A stretch of 64,000 bases of DNA from WVZH01 sp034430895 (GTDB lineage: Bacteria; Chloroflexota; Anaerolineae; Anaerolineales; E44-bin32), in assembly GCA_034430895.1 (NCBI GenBank), contig DAOUDW010000003.1:9424-73423 (forward strand). The letters run 5' to 3'. Position numbers and translations under genes: made by a program. A model generated the notes under the pieces. The model had not been told where the DNA came from. It worked only from the letters and a program-made list of their open reading frames with translations, and ran no database searches. Shown here one piece after another: positions 17,225 to 28,471 of this stretch (positions are counted from its first letter, which is position 1; each line of letters starts with the position of its first letter).

Positions 17225-17253
17225 TTGACATCCAACAAACGCAAGGTTAGAAT
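17225..17253 (+). promoter_or_regulatory. Consensus promoter of coaE
   Basis: TTGACA (17225-17230) and TAGAAT (17248-17253) are exactly 17 bases apart. It lies directly after the preceding stop codon, and a leader of about 27 bases with AAAGGAG precedes the TTG start. Confidence 0.8.
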
Positions 17254-17286
17254 GAAGCACGTGAATGTATTAAAGGAGTTCCGCCT

Positions 17287-18420
17287 TTGAGTCGCTGGCC
17301 CGGAAAATACGTCATCGGCCTTACAGGCAACATCGCCACCGGTAAAAGCGTTGTCCGCAAAATGCTCGAGCACCTCGGCGCATACGGCATTGACGCCGAC
17401 GCCCTTGCTCATCGGGCTATTGCGAAAGGTGCACCGGGGCACGATTTGGTTTTAAAATCATTCGGGGAATGGGTACTGGATGGTGATGGCCAAATCGATC
17501 GATCCAAGCTGGCCAAAGTCGTCTTCTCCGACCCGAAAGCCCTGGAACGCCTGGAAGCCATCGTCCAACCACTGGTCACACACGCCATCGACATTATCAT
17601 CCGACGCTCGAAACACACCGTCATCGCCATCGAGGCGATCAAACTGCTCGAAACCGATCTGGCCGCAGGCTGTGACACCACCTGGGTCGTCGACGCGCCG
17701 GAAGAGCTGCAGATTTCGAGACTCGTCAAGAAACGCAACATGACCGAAGTGACGGCGAAACAGCGTATCGAGGCCCAATCTCCACAAGCCTTAAAACTCA
17801 AATCGGCCAAGGTCGTGATCACCAACAACGACTCGTTTGAGAACACCTGGGAGCAAGTTCAGGAAGCCTGGGCGAAATTGCCGCAGCCCGAAGAACCGCT
17901 GCTTCCGGAGCCGGAAGTATCTCGTCCAGGTGAGTTCGTCGTGCGCCGCGGACGCCCGAAAGACGCCGATGAAATTGGGCGCTTCATCACGCATGCTACG
18001 CACGGAAAACGACGCATGTCACGTGCGGAAGTGATGGCGGCTTTTGGCGAGAAAGCTTACTTGTTGATCGAACAAGATGGCCGCTTGGCCGGTGTCACCG
18101 GCTGGCAGGTTGAGAACCTGGTCACGCGCATCGACGAACTTTACTTCGAACAAGGCCTGGTCATCGATGAAGTGATCCCCTCCCTGATGCAATCCGTCGA
18201 GGACGCGTCGATCGAACTGCAGAGCGAAGCCTCGCTCTTGTTCCTGCCCCCCCACCTGGCCCAGCACGTCGGCGCCTGGCGGGCTGTGGGGTATCAACCG
18301 CAGACCATTCAAGGCCTCGGTGTGCGCGCCTGGCAAGAAGCCGCTATCGAAACCATGCCGCGCGGCGCCTCACTGTGGTTCAAGCGCTTGCGCGAAGACC
18401 GCATCCTGCGTCCACTCTAG
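17287..18420 (+). CDS. coaE: Dephospho-CoA kinase fused to a GNAT-like C-terminal domain
   Basis: A 377-residue protein. Residues 1-200 are a dephospho-CoA kinase with P-loop GLTGNIATGKS (11-21) and the DADALAH and SRLVKKRNMTEV segments; it phosphorylates dephospho-CoA, the last step of CoA synthesis. A Pro/Glu-rich linker leads to about 160 further residues beginning VVRRGRPKDADEIGRFI, which read like a GNAT acetyltransferase fold, although the acetyl-CoA loop is not clear. Normal CoaE proteins are near 200 residues, so this is a fusion. The TTG start is supported by AAAGGAG eight bases upstream and a consensus promoter. The attached domain might bind the CoA product or a CoA ester; that is speculation. 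Confidence 0.88.
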   Translation: MSRWPGKYVIGLTGNIATGKSVVRKMLEHLGAYGIDADALAHRAIAKGAPGHDLVLKSFGEWVLDGDGQIDRSKLAKVVFSDPKALERLEAIVQPLVTHAIDIIIRRSKHTVIAIEAIKLLETDLAAGCDTTWVVDAPEELQISRLVKKRNMTEVTAKQRIEAQSPQALKLKSAKVVITNNDSFENTWEQVQEAWAKLPQPEEPLLPEPEVSRPGEFVVRRGRPKDADEIGRFITHATHGKRRMSRAEVMAAFGEKAYLLIEQDGRLAGVTGWQVENLVTRIDELYFEQGLVIDEVIPSLMQSVEDASIELQSEASLLFLPPHLAQHVGAWRAVGYQPQTIQGLGVRAWQEAAIETMPRGASLWFKRLREDRILRPL

Positions 18421-18708
18421 ATCACAATCTCATCTTTTATTACGATATACATCACTTGTTACTTCGATATCCTAAGTGCCATTGTCCCCCAACGAGAAAA
18501 AATGTATTGCAATATCTTTTGTATTTTTAGCGTATTTTCTTATACGAATTGCACTATCCCTATTCAATATTTCAGCAACGAGATTGTTTCTCGCAACGTA
18601 AAAGAATTGCGCTGCGGCGGCGATATACGGAATTTCACATACGGCAATGATAAGGGCTATTTTAATACTTTCAGTAATCTGATGGTGCCAGTTCAAGATC
18701 ACAAGAAG
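18421..18708. other. AT-rich intergenic region between convergent genes
   Basis: About 290 bases clearly richer in A+T than the neighbouring genes. Short open frames exist on both strands but have no start signal or recognisable product. A small inverted repeat CGAGATTGTTTCTCG is present. I see no T-run terminator. Confidence 0.4.
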
Positions 18709-21700
18709 TTATTGGCATGATGGCACCCCCCATAACCTCACAACGCCATCTGTACCCCCTGAAGCCAAGTAAATGCCGTCATTCGAGAATGCAAGATGTT
18801 CTACGGCGCCTTTGTGGCCTTCAAGTTCTAAAACGATCTTAAAACTCTCGACATCGATGAGAAGGATCTTCCCTTCTTCCAACCCAACGGCCACCAATTG
18901 TGCATCCGGGCTTAGAGCAAGTGATAGAGCGTCGCTGTAATTCGTGAAGGGTAAACTGCGTTCAACCAATCCGCTAGACACACTATGGAATACCAACGCT
19001 GAAGTTTCGTCTTCCCAGTCATAACGGACAGCCACCACCCAAAGTCCATCCGGACTGTATACAAATTGCGGATAATCTGACCCTCGTCGATCGAATGAAA
19101 TATCGGAGTTGCCTGTTTGAATGTCGTAAATAGTCAGAGGATTTGCTTGATAAAAAGTGGACGTGACAATCCAGCGATTATTTGGGCTAAAATCTCCCTG
19201 GCGGGCGTTAGACCCTCCGATTTGCTGAAGTAATTGGCCATTACTCGAGTTATATACCCATATCCCACCCATTCCGTATGTTGCCAGGCGGGAGCCATCC
19301 GCGCTAAACGAAGCGTCATAGAACTGCCGTAGAGTTGAGAACTCAAAAAAATAATCGACATGCAAGTCTGGGGCTTCTCCTTCGAGGGTCAACTCCTTTA
19401 TCGCATCACCAGTGGTCCAGAGAGAAACCTGATAGGGCGCATAAACTGCAATCCAATCCCCCAATGGGCTGACTGCGAGAATCTTCCCCGAATCTATAGA
19501 GGTCCTTTCCACAACCTCGCCATTTGTTGGTCGCACAACCCAATTTGTGTTTCTTCCCCAAGCTGCCAGGTTGTCGTCGCGATTGAACAGCAAGCCCTCT
19601 AGACCGCCTAAATGATCGTCGTTCATCACCAATTGCTGACCACCTGCCACATCCCAGACGATCATCACGCCATCTGTGTCAACGGACAAAAGGCGTCCGC
19701 CGCCAGGGCTGAATCTAAGCAAATCAATTGGACTTGCGTGACCAACAAGGGTTCTGAGGAGCCCTCGACTGACTCGGTCATACAATAAAATATCGCCTTC
19801 TGTCGTTCCAACGGCAAGGATGCGATTGTCCGGACTGAGTGCAGCTGCGGTGACCATGTCATCGTATAAAGTCAAGTTCCCGTCGATCACGCCCTCGTAA
19901 AGATCCACGCTATATGTAGGAGAACCGGGCTGGATGTTCCAAATCCAGGCCGAGCCAGCTGCAGCAGCAATGATATATTGCCCATCTGCGCTGAAGCTCA
20001 TCGTCGATATCGGATTATCGGGTCCTCCTACCGCGTTATAGATTTCACCCGTGTTTGCATCCCAAATACGCACAGAATAGTCGGTCTGAATTGCGGCAAC
20101 AAATCTACCGTCCGGGCTGAAGACAGGTGATTGCGAATATGCGGAGTAGCTGTGCAATACTGTCGCAGGCTGATCGGTTTCGATATCCCATAATTGCAAA
20201 TTCGCTTCGTCATTTAGAAATACGACCGATTTTCCATTTGGACTGACGGCAGATTCACCCCACCCTTCTTCGGTAAAGAGCAGTTCGACTTCATCGACAT
20301 CCCAAACCTGTACCTGGTCCTTGAAGTTCCCTGTGGCTAAAATTTTCTGATTGGGAGTAAGAATTACGTGTTCAAACCAGTTGTCACATTCGAAATGAGA
20401 GATTTCTTTCATCGTTATCGAGTTGTACTGAAAGACACCTTCTGAACCTGTAACGATGATCTGCTTGCTGTCGTTTGACCAAACTGCATCTTCGATCGTT
20501 CCTTTCCCGAAGGATGCAGTCTCTTCAATTTCGACCGCATTGTTGGGAGATAAAGCCTTCGTCGATACCTCAGGCAACTCCATAGGAGTGATCATTCTCG
20601 TCGGCTGAGGCGTTTCTGTTGACCAATAATAGTATGGAGTTGGTGTTGGCGGATGTGACGCAGGGTAGAAATCCGCGCTTTGCGCAAAGGAGGCAAGAAG
20701 ATCGACATCCCAAAGCTCTAAAAAGCCTTCATAACCAATCGCCAACGTCTGGGAATCTGGGCTGATGGCCATACCGGGCAATCCCGTCTGCTCATCCATC
20801 ATATAGACGAGTTCCCCGGTAGTTACTTTCCAGAAATACAAAATATCTTCACTTTTCACGACTAAGAGTTCACCGTCCGGGCTGAACCGCATGGGTTCGT
20901 TTTCTCTGGACGTCATATTTAGTTTCATTACTTCTCGAGTTTCCAGGTTCCAGATCTCGATCCAGTACTCGCCCAGTTCGTAATCATAGTTGTTGCGGGC
21001 GAACATGTGCCCGTTAAGATCGGTGGCTGTAAATGCGTTCATGTCAACGGAGGGCAATTCCAGCTGGCGTATGAGTTTGCCTGTTTGTGTGTCCCAGATT
21101 CCCGCTCCGCGATTTCGGTCGAGAACAGCATACAGCTTAGAACCGTCCTCTGAGAATGACAAACGCGTGACGAACGAATGATCGCTCGTTCGTTCATAAG
21201 GCATGACTCTCTCAGAGTTTTCAACGTCCCAAACTTCGATATCGAGACCATTTCCGAAGGCTATCGATTTACCGTCCGGCGAAAATGCGATTCCTATCCC
21301 ACCGGCGGCCCCACCCCCAATCCCCGGTCCGAGGTTGGCATCACTGATGGCGTATAAAACCTGGTAGGTCCCATCTGCATCTCCGGTCAATGTCAGCACT
21401 ATCTCACCTGTGGAAATGTCCCATACCACAACGTCACCCCACCGATAGATGGCTGCGATCTGACGACCATCTGGACTGAACGCCATACCCAGTATCATCT
21501 GGGTTCGGTCAGCTTCCAGGGAATTGATCAATCGCTCGGTCGCGATATCCCACAGAAGGATGTGGCTCGTACCGTAAGCCACAGTCCGTCCATCCGGGCT
21601 AAAGAGTGCCTGTACGGAGGAGCCGCTATCCGTAGAATAACCTCGTAAATGCATGAAATGTGTAAACGGATCAGATGTGGGCACTTCGATTTCCGCAGGG

Positions 21701-22704
21701 TGCATCTGACCCGTCAGCATGTCAAAAACTTGATCAGGTTGATTATTAACCTCAACATGAATTAATCTGCCATCACTTGAGAATTGCACCCATTCCACAT
21801 CATCTTGGAAGCCTGTAATCACACGGAATAATTTACCCGTATTTGGATCCCACAAGCGTACCGTACCATCTGAACTGCCGGATGCCAGGTACTTACCATC
21901 CGGGCTAACATCGACAGAGGTTACTCTTGATCCATGAGCCTCGATTGCAAACCTGATTTCCCCCGTTTGCACATCCCAGATGTAGAGTATCTTCTCTGTA
22001 TAGTCCTCGTATCCAGCAGCGACCCAAGTCCCGTCTGAGCTGAGCGCAGGGCAAGTTACTCGATGATAACGATCAGGATAGAGAACTGGAAGATAGTGAA
22101 CCGTGTCGCCATTTTGGATATCTCGTACGCCAATGTACTGGTAAGGTCCACCTGTTGTGTGATCGTTAGCGAAATAAACCGCCAGTTTATCATCCGGGGT
22201 AAATTGCACACAACTCACACCACCTTGCCCCCCTCCGAAACGATCTACCACTTCTTGGGTTTCCAGATCAACAATTGAGGCACCAAGAAATCCATATACG
22301 ATCACAAGCTTACTGTCACTGCTGAATTCTATCCTACTCACCCAATCCTCTCTTATCTCGACGATACCAATTTCCTCAAAAGAGTCACCATCATGCAAGT
22401 AAAGGAAACCACCTTCACAATAGGCCACTATCTCTTTATTTGGTGAACGTGATATCCCAGATAGAGTCCCACTGCCCAATGTTGTCTTTAGAGACGGTTC
22501 GAGATTTGTTTCATAGTAAGCAAGCGTGGGATTTGGAGTGGGCGTAGAAGTGGGTGATGGGTGTCTGGTATGCGGAATAGACGATTGCATTAGCGCTGTG
22601 CCCGAATCCTGTGTGTTTTTAGACGCACAGGATTGGGCGAAAAATGCCAGGAATACCACGAATAAAAAAGAAATCCACTTTGCGCGAGCAATTATCTTTA
22701 TCAT
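18709..22704 (-). CDS. Giant WD40-repeat lipoprotein
   Basis: A 1331-residue protein. The N-terminus is a lipoprotein-type signal with Cys26 (FFAQSC; position -2 is Gln, unusual for a lipobox), followed by a Ser/Thr/Pro-rich linker (about 35-60). The rest consists of many WD40 blades marked by FSPDGR/LSPDN turns and VWDV/LWDI endings. There are roughly two to three propellers, split near residues 680-720 by a second Pro/Thr linker (PTPTPYYYW, ETPQPTRM). It is expected on the outer face of the membrane as a binding scaffold; no catalytic motif is seen. AGGAA precedes the ATG. Composition is lower in G+C than the neighbours and codon choice looks more relaxed, so transfer from another lineage is possible. 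Confidence 0.85.
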   Translation of the reverse strand: MIKIIARAKWISFLFVVFLAFFAQSCASKNTQDSGTALMQSSIPHTRHPSPTSTPTPNPTLAYYETNLEPSLKTTLGSGTLSGISRSPNKEIVAYCEGGFLYLHDGDSFEEIGIVEIREDWVSRIEFSSDSKLVIVYGFLGASIVDLETQEVVDRFGGGQGGVSCVQFTPDDKLAVYFANDHTTGGPYQYIGVRDIQNGDTVHYLPVLYPDRYHRVTCPALSSDGTWVAAGYEDYTEKILYIWDVQTGEIRFAIEAHGSRVTSVDVSPDGKYLASGSSDGTVRLWDPNTGKLFRVITGFQDDVEWVQFSSDGRLIHVEVNNQPDQVFDMLTGQMHPAEIEVPTSDPFTHFMHLRGYSTDSGSSVQALFSPDGRTVAYGTSHILLWDIATERLINSLEADRTQMILGMAFSPDGRQIAAIYRWGDVVVWDISTGEIVLTLTGDADGTYQVLYAISDANLGPGIGGGAAGGIGIAFSPDGKSIAFGNGLDIEVWDVENSERVMPYERTSDHSFVTRLSFSEDGSKLYAVLDRNRGAGIWDTQTGKLIRQLELPSVDMNAFTATDLNGHMFARNNYDYELGEYWIEIWNLETREVMKLNMTSRENEPMRFSPDGELLVVKSEDILYFWKVTTGELVYMMDEQTGLPGMAISPDSQTLAIGYEGFLELWDVDLLASFAQSADFYPASHPPTPTPYYYWSTETPQPTRMITPMELPEVSTKALSPNNAVEIEETASFGKGTIEDAVWSNDSKQIIVTGSEGVFQYNSITMKEISHFECDNWFEHVILTPNQKILATGNFKDQVQVWDVDEVELLFTEEGWGESAVSPNGKSVVFLNDEANLQLWDIETDQPATVLHSYSAYSQSPVFSPDGRFVAAIQTDYSVRIWDANTGEIYNAVGGPDNPISTMSFSADGQYIIAAAAGSAWIWNIQPGSPTYSVDLYEGVIDGNLTLYDDMVTAAALSPDNRILAVGTTEGDILLYDRVSRGLLRTLVGHASPIDLLRFSPGGGRLLSVDTDGVMIVWDVAGGQQLVMNDDHLGGLEGLLFNRDDNLAAWGRNTNWVVRPTNGEVVERTSIDSGKILAVSPLGDWIAVYAPYQVSLWTTGDAIKELTLEGEAPDLHVDYFFEFSTLRQFYDASFSADGSRLATYGMGGIWVYNSSNGQLLQQIGGSNARQGDFSPNNRWIVTSTFYQANPLTIYDIQTGNSDISFDRRGSDYPQFVYSPDGLWVVAVRYDWEDETSALVFHSVSSGLVERSLPFTNYSDALSLALSPDAQLVAVGLEEGKILLIDVESFKIVLELEGHKGAVEHLAFSNDGIYLASGGTDGVVRLWGVPSCQ

Positions 22705-22890
22705 TGCAACATTCCTATAGTCTTTTCCGTGACTTCATTATTGGTTTGCTTGAGACGCTAAGGTTCTGCACAACAGGTTATTCTCCAGTTGCTCATACAT
22801 GCATAATAACATCGAAAAGTTACGAATAAGTTACCACGATCATTGTTATTCTATCTATGGAAAAGTCAAAGAGATTCTGGATAGAGCGGC

Positions 22891-23805
22891 CTATTCTATC
22901 TCTCCGTGACGGATGCGCAAATAGGAGTCATACCGCTCCGGGCTGATTTTCCCCGCTTCCACGGCTGCGATGACCGCACAACCGGGTTCGTGTTCGTGCG
23001 TGCAATCGCTGAAGTCGCATTCCGCCACGAGATGACGCATCTCCGGAAAATAGGCGTCCACTTCCTCGGGTTCGATGTCCCATAAAGCGAAGGCCTTGAG
23101 CCCCGGCGTGTCGGCGATGTAGCCGCCATGCTTGAGCGGGATCAGTTTCGGTACGACGGTCGAATGCTGCCCCTTCCCCGTCGCCTCGCTGATTTCCTTG
23201 GTCCCGAAATCCAATCCCGGCTGCACGGCGTTCAACAAGCTGGTTTTACCGGTTCCGGAGGGACCTGCCAGCACGGAAATCTTGTTGCGCAGGATCTTCC
23301 GTAGTCCGTGTATGCCCTTGCCGTAGAGCGCTGAAGTGTAGATCACGCCGTAGCCGAGATGCTTGTATTCCTCAAATTCTGCTTGGGCACTGCGGCGTGT
23401 GACCAGGTCGATCTTGTTCGCACAGACAATCGCCGGTATTACTTCCCGCTCGGCGACCACCAGGAGGCGATCCAACATGCGGAAATTGGGGTCCGGTTCG
23501 GCGCAGGCAAAGACGAAGATCATCTGATCCGGGTTGGCCACGATGACTTGCTCGATTTCGGTCCTACCAGGCGACCGCCGGGAGAGCACACTCTGGCGCT
23601 CCTCGACTTCTTCGATTGTCGCCGAGCCATCTTCGTGCACCTGCACCCGGACCCGATCGCCCAACGCGGCCGCATCGGTCTCCATTCGCTCTTTCGTCAA
23701 ACGGCCGCGCAGCTCCGCTACGACGATGCCCTCATCCGTTTCGACGTGAAACAGACCAGATTGGGCTCGTACGATCAGGCCAGGCAGCTTGCGTTCATCA
23801 GACAA
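22891..23805 (-). CDS. rsgA: Ribosome small-subunit-dependent GTPase A
   Basis: A 304-residue circularly permuted GTPase that helps 30S ribosome maturation. An OB-fold N-terminus (RAQSGLFHVE) comes first, then NKID (G4), the P-loop GPSGTGKTSLL (G1, near residue 182), DTPG (G3), and the C-terminal zinc knuckle CDFSDCTHEHEPGC, which holds the Cys-His-Cys ligands. It starts 11 bases after the PBP stop and is the last gene of a maf-pbp-rsgA row on the minus strand. All motifs are intact. Confidence 0.95.
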   Translation of the reverse strand: MSDERKLPGLIVRAQSGLFHVETDEGIVVAELRGRLTKERMETDAAALGDRVRVQVHEDGSATIEEVEERQSVLSRRSPGRTEIEQVIVANPDQMIFVFACAEPDPNFRMLDRLLVVAEREVIPAIVCANKIDLVTRRSAQAEFEEYKHLGYGVIYTSALYGKGIHGLRKILRNKISVLAGPSGTGKTSLLNAVQPGLDFGTKEISEATGKGQHSTVVPKLIPLKHGGYIADTPGLKAFALWDIEPEEVDAYFPEMRHLVAECDFSDCTHEHEPGCAVIAAVEAGKISPERYDSYLRIRHGEIE

Positions 23806-23816
23806 GGGTTTACCCT

Positions 23817-26129
23817 TTATTCGGGCTCAGGTGTGGCTTCTGTCTCTTCCCCCTCTTCCGGTTCCGGTGTTTCCGTCTTGGGCACGCCGATGCGCGCTTC
23901 CCAGGGATAAAGCGACTGCGGCTGGCCGCGGAAATAGGTCTCCACGATCCTGCGGAAGACCGGCGCGGCGATATCCGAGCCCTCACCGGCGAAATCCAGC
24001 ACGACGACGATGGCAATATCCGGCAAGTTCTCCCGCTCCTCGAACGTATAACCGACGAACCAGGCGTGGGATTCTTCAGTCCGCCCAGTGGACGCCGTTC
24101 CAGTCTTGCCGGCAATGTTAATATTCAGGCCGAGGAACTTGCGGTAGGCGGTTGCCGTCGTCACACGCACCACGTTGGTCATGGCCTGCTGGATGGTGGC
24201 CAGGTTCTCCGGACTCACCGGCAGTTCGCCCTGCACTTCAGGCGAAAATTCGTAACGCACCTCGCCATCGGCGTTTTCGACGCGCAGCACCAGACTCGGG
24301 CGATACAAAGTGCCGCCGTTTCCGACTGCCGCCACCATCCGCGCCACTTGCAGCGGCGTGACTACCATGGCGCCTTGTCCGATCGCCAGATTCACGGGAT
24401 CATGCATGCCCCATTCCATACCGATCTCAGCCAACTTCCATTCCGGGTTGGGAACCAGGCCCTCCGTTTCACCGATCTCGATTCCCGTCTCCTGCCCCAG
24501 CCCGAAAGCCGCCGCCATATCCGGAATCGCAGTGGTGTAGCCTTTATCGAACAAGTCCAGGCCGATGTGATAAAAATATGGATTGCAGGAATACTCCAGG
24601 CCCTGCACAAGCGTGATATCACCAGCAGGCGGCCATTCCTTCTCTTTTCGCCAATCCACCAGGATATCGTCAGGATTACCCGTCCTGTCATAAAGCTCCA
24701 TGAATTCCAATTGGCAGTCGTACATCGTGTTGGCGCTGTACTCTCCGGATTCGAGCGCCGCCGCCATGGTGACGATCTTGAACGTCGATCCCGGCGGGTA
24801 CAACCCATTTGTCGCTCGATTGGTATACGGCTCAAAGGGACTATTACCCAAGAGTTCAAACGGATTACCGTATGCTACGGTCGGATTTTCGAAATCGAAG
24901 AGATTGGAGTCGAAACCCGGCGAGGAGGCCATCGCCAGCACGGCGCCCGTGTCGCGTTCGAGCACCACGATCGCACCGGCATAATATTCCCCAACAAACG
25001 CTTCCTGCGCCGCCATCTGCAAATCGCGATCCAGGGTCGTATAGACTGCGTAGGGAAGCTGGAGTTCGCGCGAGGCGATCGTATCCGTAATGTTACCCTC
25101 CGGATCGGTGAAATACAGCGTGCCGCCCGGAACACCGCGCAGTTCATCTTCATAGACGGCCTCGATGCCGGTTCGGCCGACGAATTCGTCTCCGGCGTAA
25201 CCAAGCGCACGAAGCTCTTCCAGCTCATCTTCCTGAATCTGGCTGGCATACCCCACGGCGTGCGGGGCAGCCGCGCCGGCAAACGGCGTCAGGCCGCGGC
25301 CATAGTAATAGCGAGAACTGTACAAACGCACCTTCACCGCATCCAACTCGGCGATCTCCCCGCCGCGATTTTTATACGTACTGTAGGGCACCGTCCCCAG
25401 CATGGTGAAGTAATCCGTATAGCGGATCGCCGCGTAGCGTTGATAGATCAAATCGCTGTCCGACAATCCGAACATACGACGCAGCGCCGAGAGCATGGTG
25501 TCCTCTGAATCTTCGTCCCCAATTAAATTGGGCTGCAGCCATAACGCTGCCACATTGGGCTCGTCGGCCGCCGCTTCGGAGGCAAGCGCCAGCCCATTGC
25601 GATCGTAAATATTCGCTCTTGTCGACGTCAATGTGGTCATCCGTAATCTATTGCCACCCTCGAGTTCGGGCAGGATCATGCCATCCGTCCAGGCGATGCG
25701 CCAAGCTTCGCCTTCGCGCTTCAAATCCATACACGTTTCACGCATAATGTCACCGACAACACCGCTGGTGAGTGTCAGGCGATAACGAACTTCCGCGTCC
25801 TGCGGGCTGATCACCAGGCTCGAAACGATCTGGTAATCGACGCTGGTGATGTTCGCCGTTGAACGTAAGTACTCATAGCGTTCGACGAACACTTCCTCGG
25901 GGAGCCCATCCTGGGCCAGCGGACTCAAGAGCGCATACATGGACGCATAGTCCATGTCCTTCCAGGCATCCAGGAATTTCACCGCCACATCATCCGGGTT
26001 CGGCGCGGCAAGTGTGGTCACCTCCGGATCGGGCAAACCGTCATCCCCATTCGGTTTCGGCGTGCCGCTCGAGTCCGAACAAGCGGACATTAAAAGCAGG
26101 AAAAGAAAGACAATCGATAATCGTCTCAC
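23817..26129 (-). CDS. Lipid-anchored class B penicillin-binding protein with MecA-type N-domain
   Basis: A 770-residue transpeptidase. The start is GTG at 26129, because it overlaps the maf stop in GTGA and has GAGGGAC upstream; the longer open frame is not used. A lipoprotein signal (LLLMSAC, Cys17) replaces the usual membrane helix. An NTF2-like MecA_N domain (about 40-145) is followed by the PBP dimerisation part (about 150-400) and the transpeptidase domain with STFK (about 447), SCN (about 512) and KTG in AGKTGTAST (about 672). It cross-links peptidoglycan outside the membrane. Architecture and lipid anchor are as in Bacillus PbpC and MecA, a class often tolerant of beta-lactams; resistance is not shown by the sequence. 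The tail is rich in Glu, Pro and Thr. Confidence 0.9.
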   Translation of the reverse strand: MRRLSIVFLFLLLMSACSDSSGTPKPNGDDGLPDPEVTTLAAPNPDDVAVKFLDAWKDMDYASMYALLSPLAQDGLPEEVFVERYEYLRSTANITSVDYQIVSSLVISPQDAEVRYRLTLTSGVVGDIMRETCMDLKREGEAWRIAWTDGMILPELEGGNRLRMTTLTSTRANIYDRNGLALASEAAADEPNVAALWLQPNLIGDEDSEDTMLSALRRMFGLSDSDLIYQRYAAIRYTDYFTMLGTVPYSTYKNRGGEIAELDAVKVRLYSSRYYYGRGLTPFAGAAAPHAVGYASQIQEDELEELRALGYAGDEFVGRTGIEAVYEDELRGVPGGTLYFTDPEGNITDTIASRELQLPYAVYTTLDRDLQMAAQEAFVGEYYAGAIVVLERDTGAVLAMASSPGFDSNLFDFENPTVAYGNPFELLGNSPFEPYTNRATNGLYPPGSTFKIVTMAAALESGEYSANTMYDCQLEFMELYDRTGNPDDILVDWRKEKEWPPAGDITLVQGLEYSCNPYFYHIGLDLFDKGYTTAIPDMAAAFGLGQETGIEIGETEGLVPNPEWKLAEIGMEWGMHDPVNLAIGQGAMVVTPLQVARMVAAVGNGGTLYRPSLVLRVENADGEVRYEFSPEVQGELPVSPENLATIQQAMTNVVRVTTATAYRKFLGLNINIAGKTGTASTGRTEESHAWFVGYTFEERENLPDIAIVVVLDFAGEGSDIAAPVFRRIVETYFRGQPQSLYPWEARIGVPKTETPEPEEGEETEATPEPE

Positions 26130-26791
26130 GATACGTCCCTCAAAATCTCGTCGTACACTGGGCAAGTGTAACCGGTATACGCCTGACATGCCACCGGTAC
26201 GTCGTTCGGCGGCTCGATCCCCATGCGGCGTGCTGTTCGTACGAGATGGCATAACGGCAAACCCATCACGTTGGCAAAGCAGCCAACCATTCGCTCCATT
26301 GCGACCGGCTGGAAATTTCCATCCTGGATCCCATATCCGCCGGCTTTATCGAATGCGCCGCCGGAGCCGACATAGGCGTTCATTTCCGCCATGGCGTATT
26401 CCCGCATGGGGACCCGGGTCTCACAGGCCTCCGTGATCAACGCCCCATTTCCAGACGGGACGATCGCCAGGGCGGTCACTACGGTATGTTCCCGCCCACG
26501 CAGCGCGGTCAACATACGAATCGCATCCGCATTGTCGATCGGTTTGCCGAGAAGTTGACCTTCATACGCCACGACCGTATCGGCTGCGAGAAGAACGCCT
26601 TGACCGCTCACTTCTTCTGCCGCGCGCCTGGCTTTCGCCTGCGCCAGGCGGCAAGCCAGCGCGTGTGCATCCTCACCGGGATTCGAGGCTTCGTTGACGT
26701 CTGTAGACACGACGCGCACCTCCCAACCGGTTAGCGCCATCAAATCTCGCCTTCTCGGAGAAGCCGATGCCAGGGTGAAAGCCTGCGTCAT
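26126..26791 (-). CDS. maf: Maf-type nucleoside triphosphate pyrophosphatase
   Basis: A 221-residue Maf/YhdE-type house-cleaning enzyme that hydrolyses dTTP/UTP or modified nucleotides to monophosphates. The N-terminal LASASPRRRDL (about 6-16), the AADTVV motif and the AFDKAGGYGIQ segment, which carries the catalytic loop, are all present. ATG 26791 starts right before the family motif; ATG 26815 is an alternative. The C-terminal 25 residues after the family core are rich in Cys and Tyr (CQAYTGYTCPVYDE), which is longer than usual. The stop overlaps the PBP start by four bases, coupling the two genes. Confidence 0.92.
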   Translation of the reverse strand: MTQAFTLASASPRRRDLMALTGWEVRVVSTDVNEASNPGEDAHALACRLAQAKARRAAEEVSGQGVLLAADTVVAYEGQLLGKPIDNADAIRMLTALRGREHTVVTALAIVPSGNGALITEACETRVPMREYAMAEMNAYVGSGGAFDKAGGYGIQDGNFQPVAMERMVGCFANVMGLPLCHLVRTARRMGIEPPNDVPVACQAYTGYTCPVYDEILRDVS

Positions 26792-27015
26792 TGTGTCGTC
26801 TTCGCTCACAATCATCTCACACTCAGGATGGTGATTTCGGCCATTTTCGAGGGGACATTCTAACATAGCCCGCTTTTCTCGGTATTGGCAATCCATCGTC
26901 AGCTGACTCGGCCTGCAAAACCGGGAGCATCCACTTCGATGTATCCCCGGACGATGACCCACAGCATCAACTTCCATCTTTCTTACGTTTCCAGGCCGCT
27001 AGCAAGGCAACTCGT

Positions 27016-27024
27016 TGGTACAAT
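27016..27024 (+). promoter_or_regulatory. Extended -10 promoter of rarA
   Basis: TGG-TACAAT ends 13 bases before the ATG at 27038, leaving a leader of about six bases or none. No ribosome binding site is seen. Confidence 0.5.
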
Positions 27025-27037
27025 ATCGATAATCAAC

Positions 27038-28462
<1,425 letters not shown>

Positions 28463-28471
28463 GTGACGAGT

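Noticed and set aside
18472..18720. Short open frames on both strands next to the WD40 gene
   Set aside because: AT-rich sequence, no start signals, and no recognisable product; they are probably chance.
23616..25508. A 630-codon open frame opposite the PBP gene
   Set aside because: It is the reverse-strand shadow of the PBP and rsgA genes; the product is His/Arg-rich and has no domain pattern.
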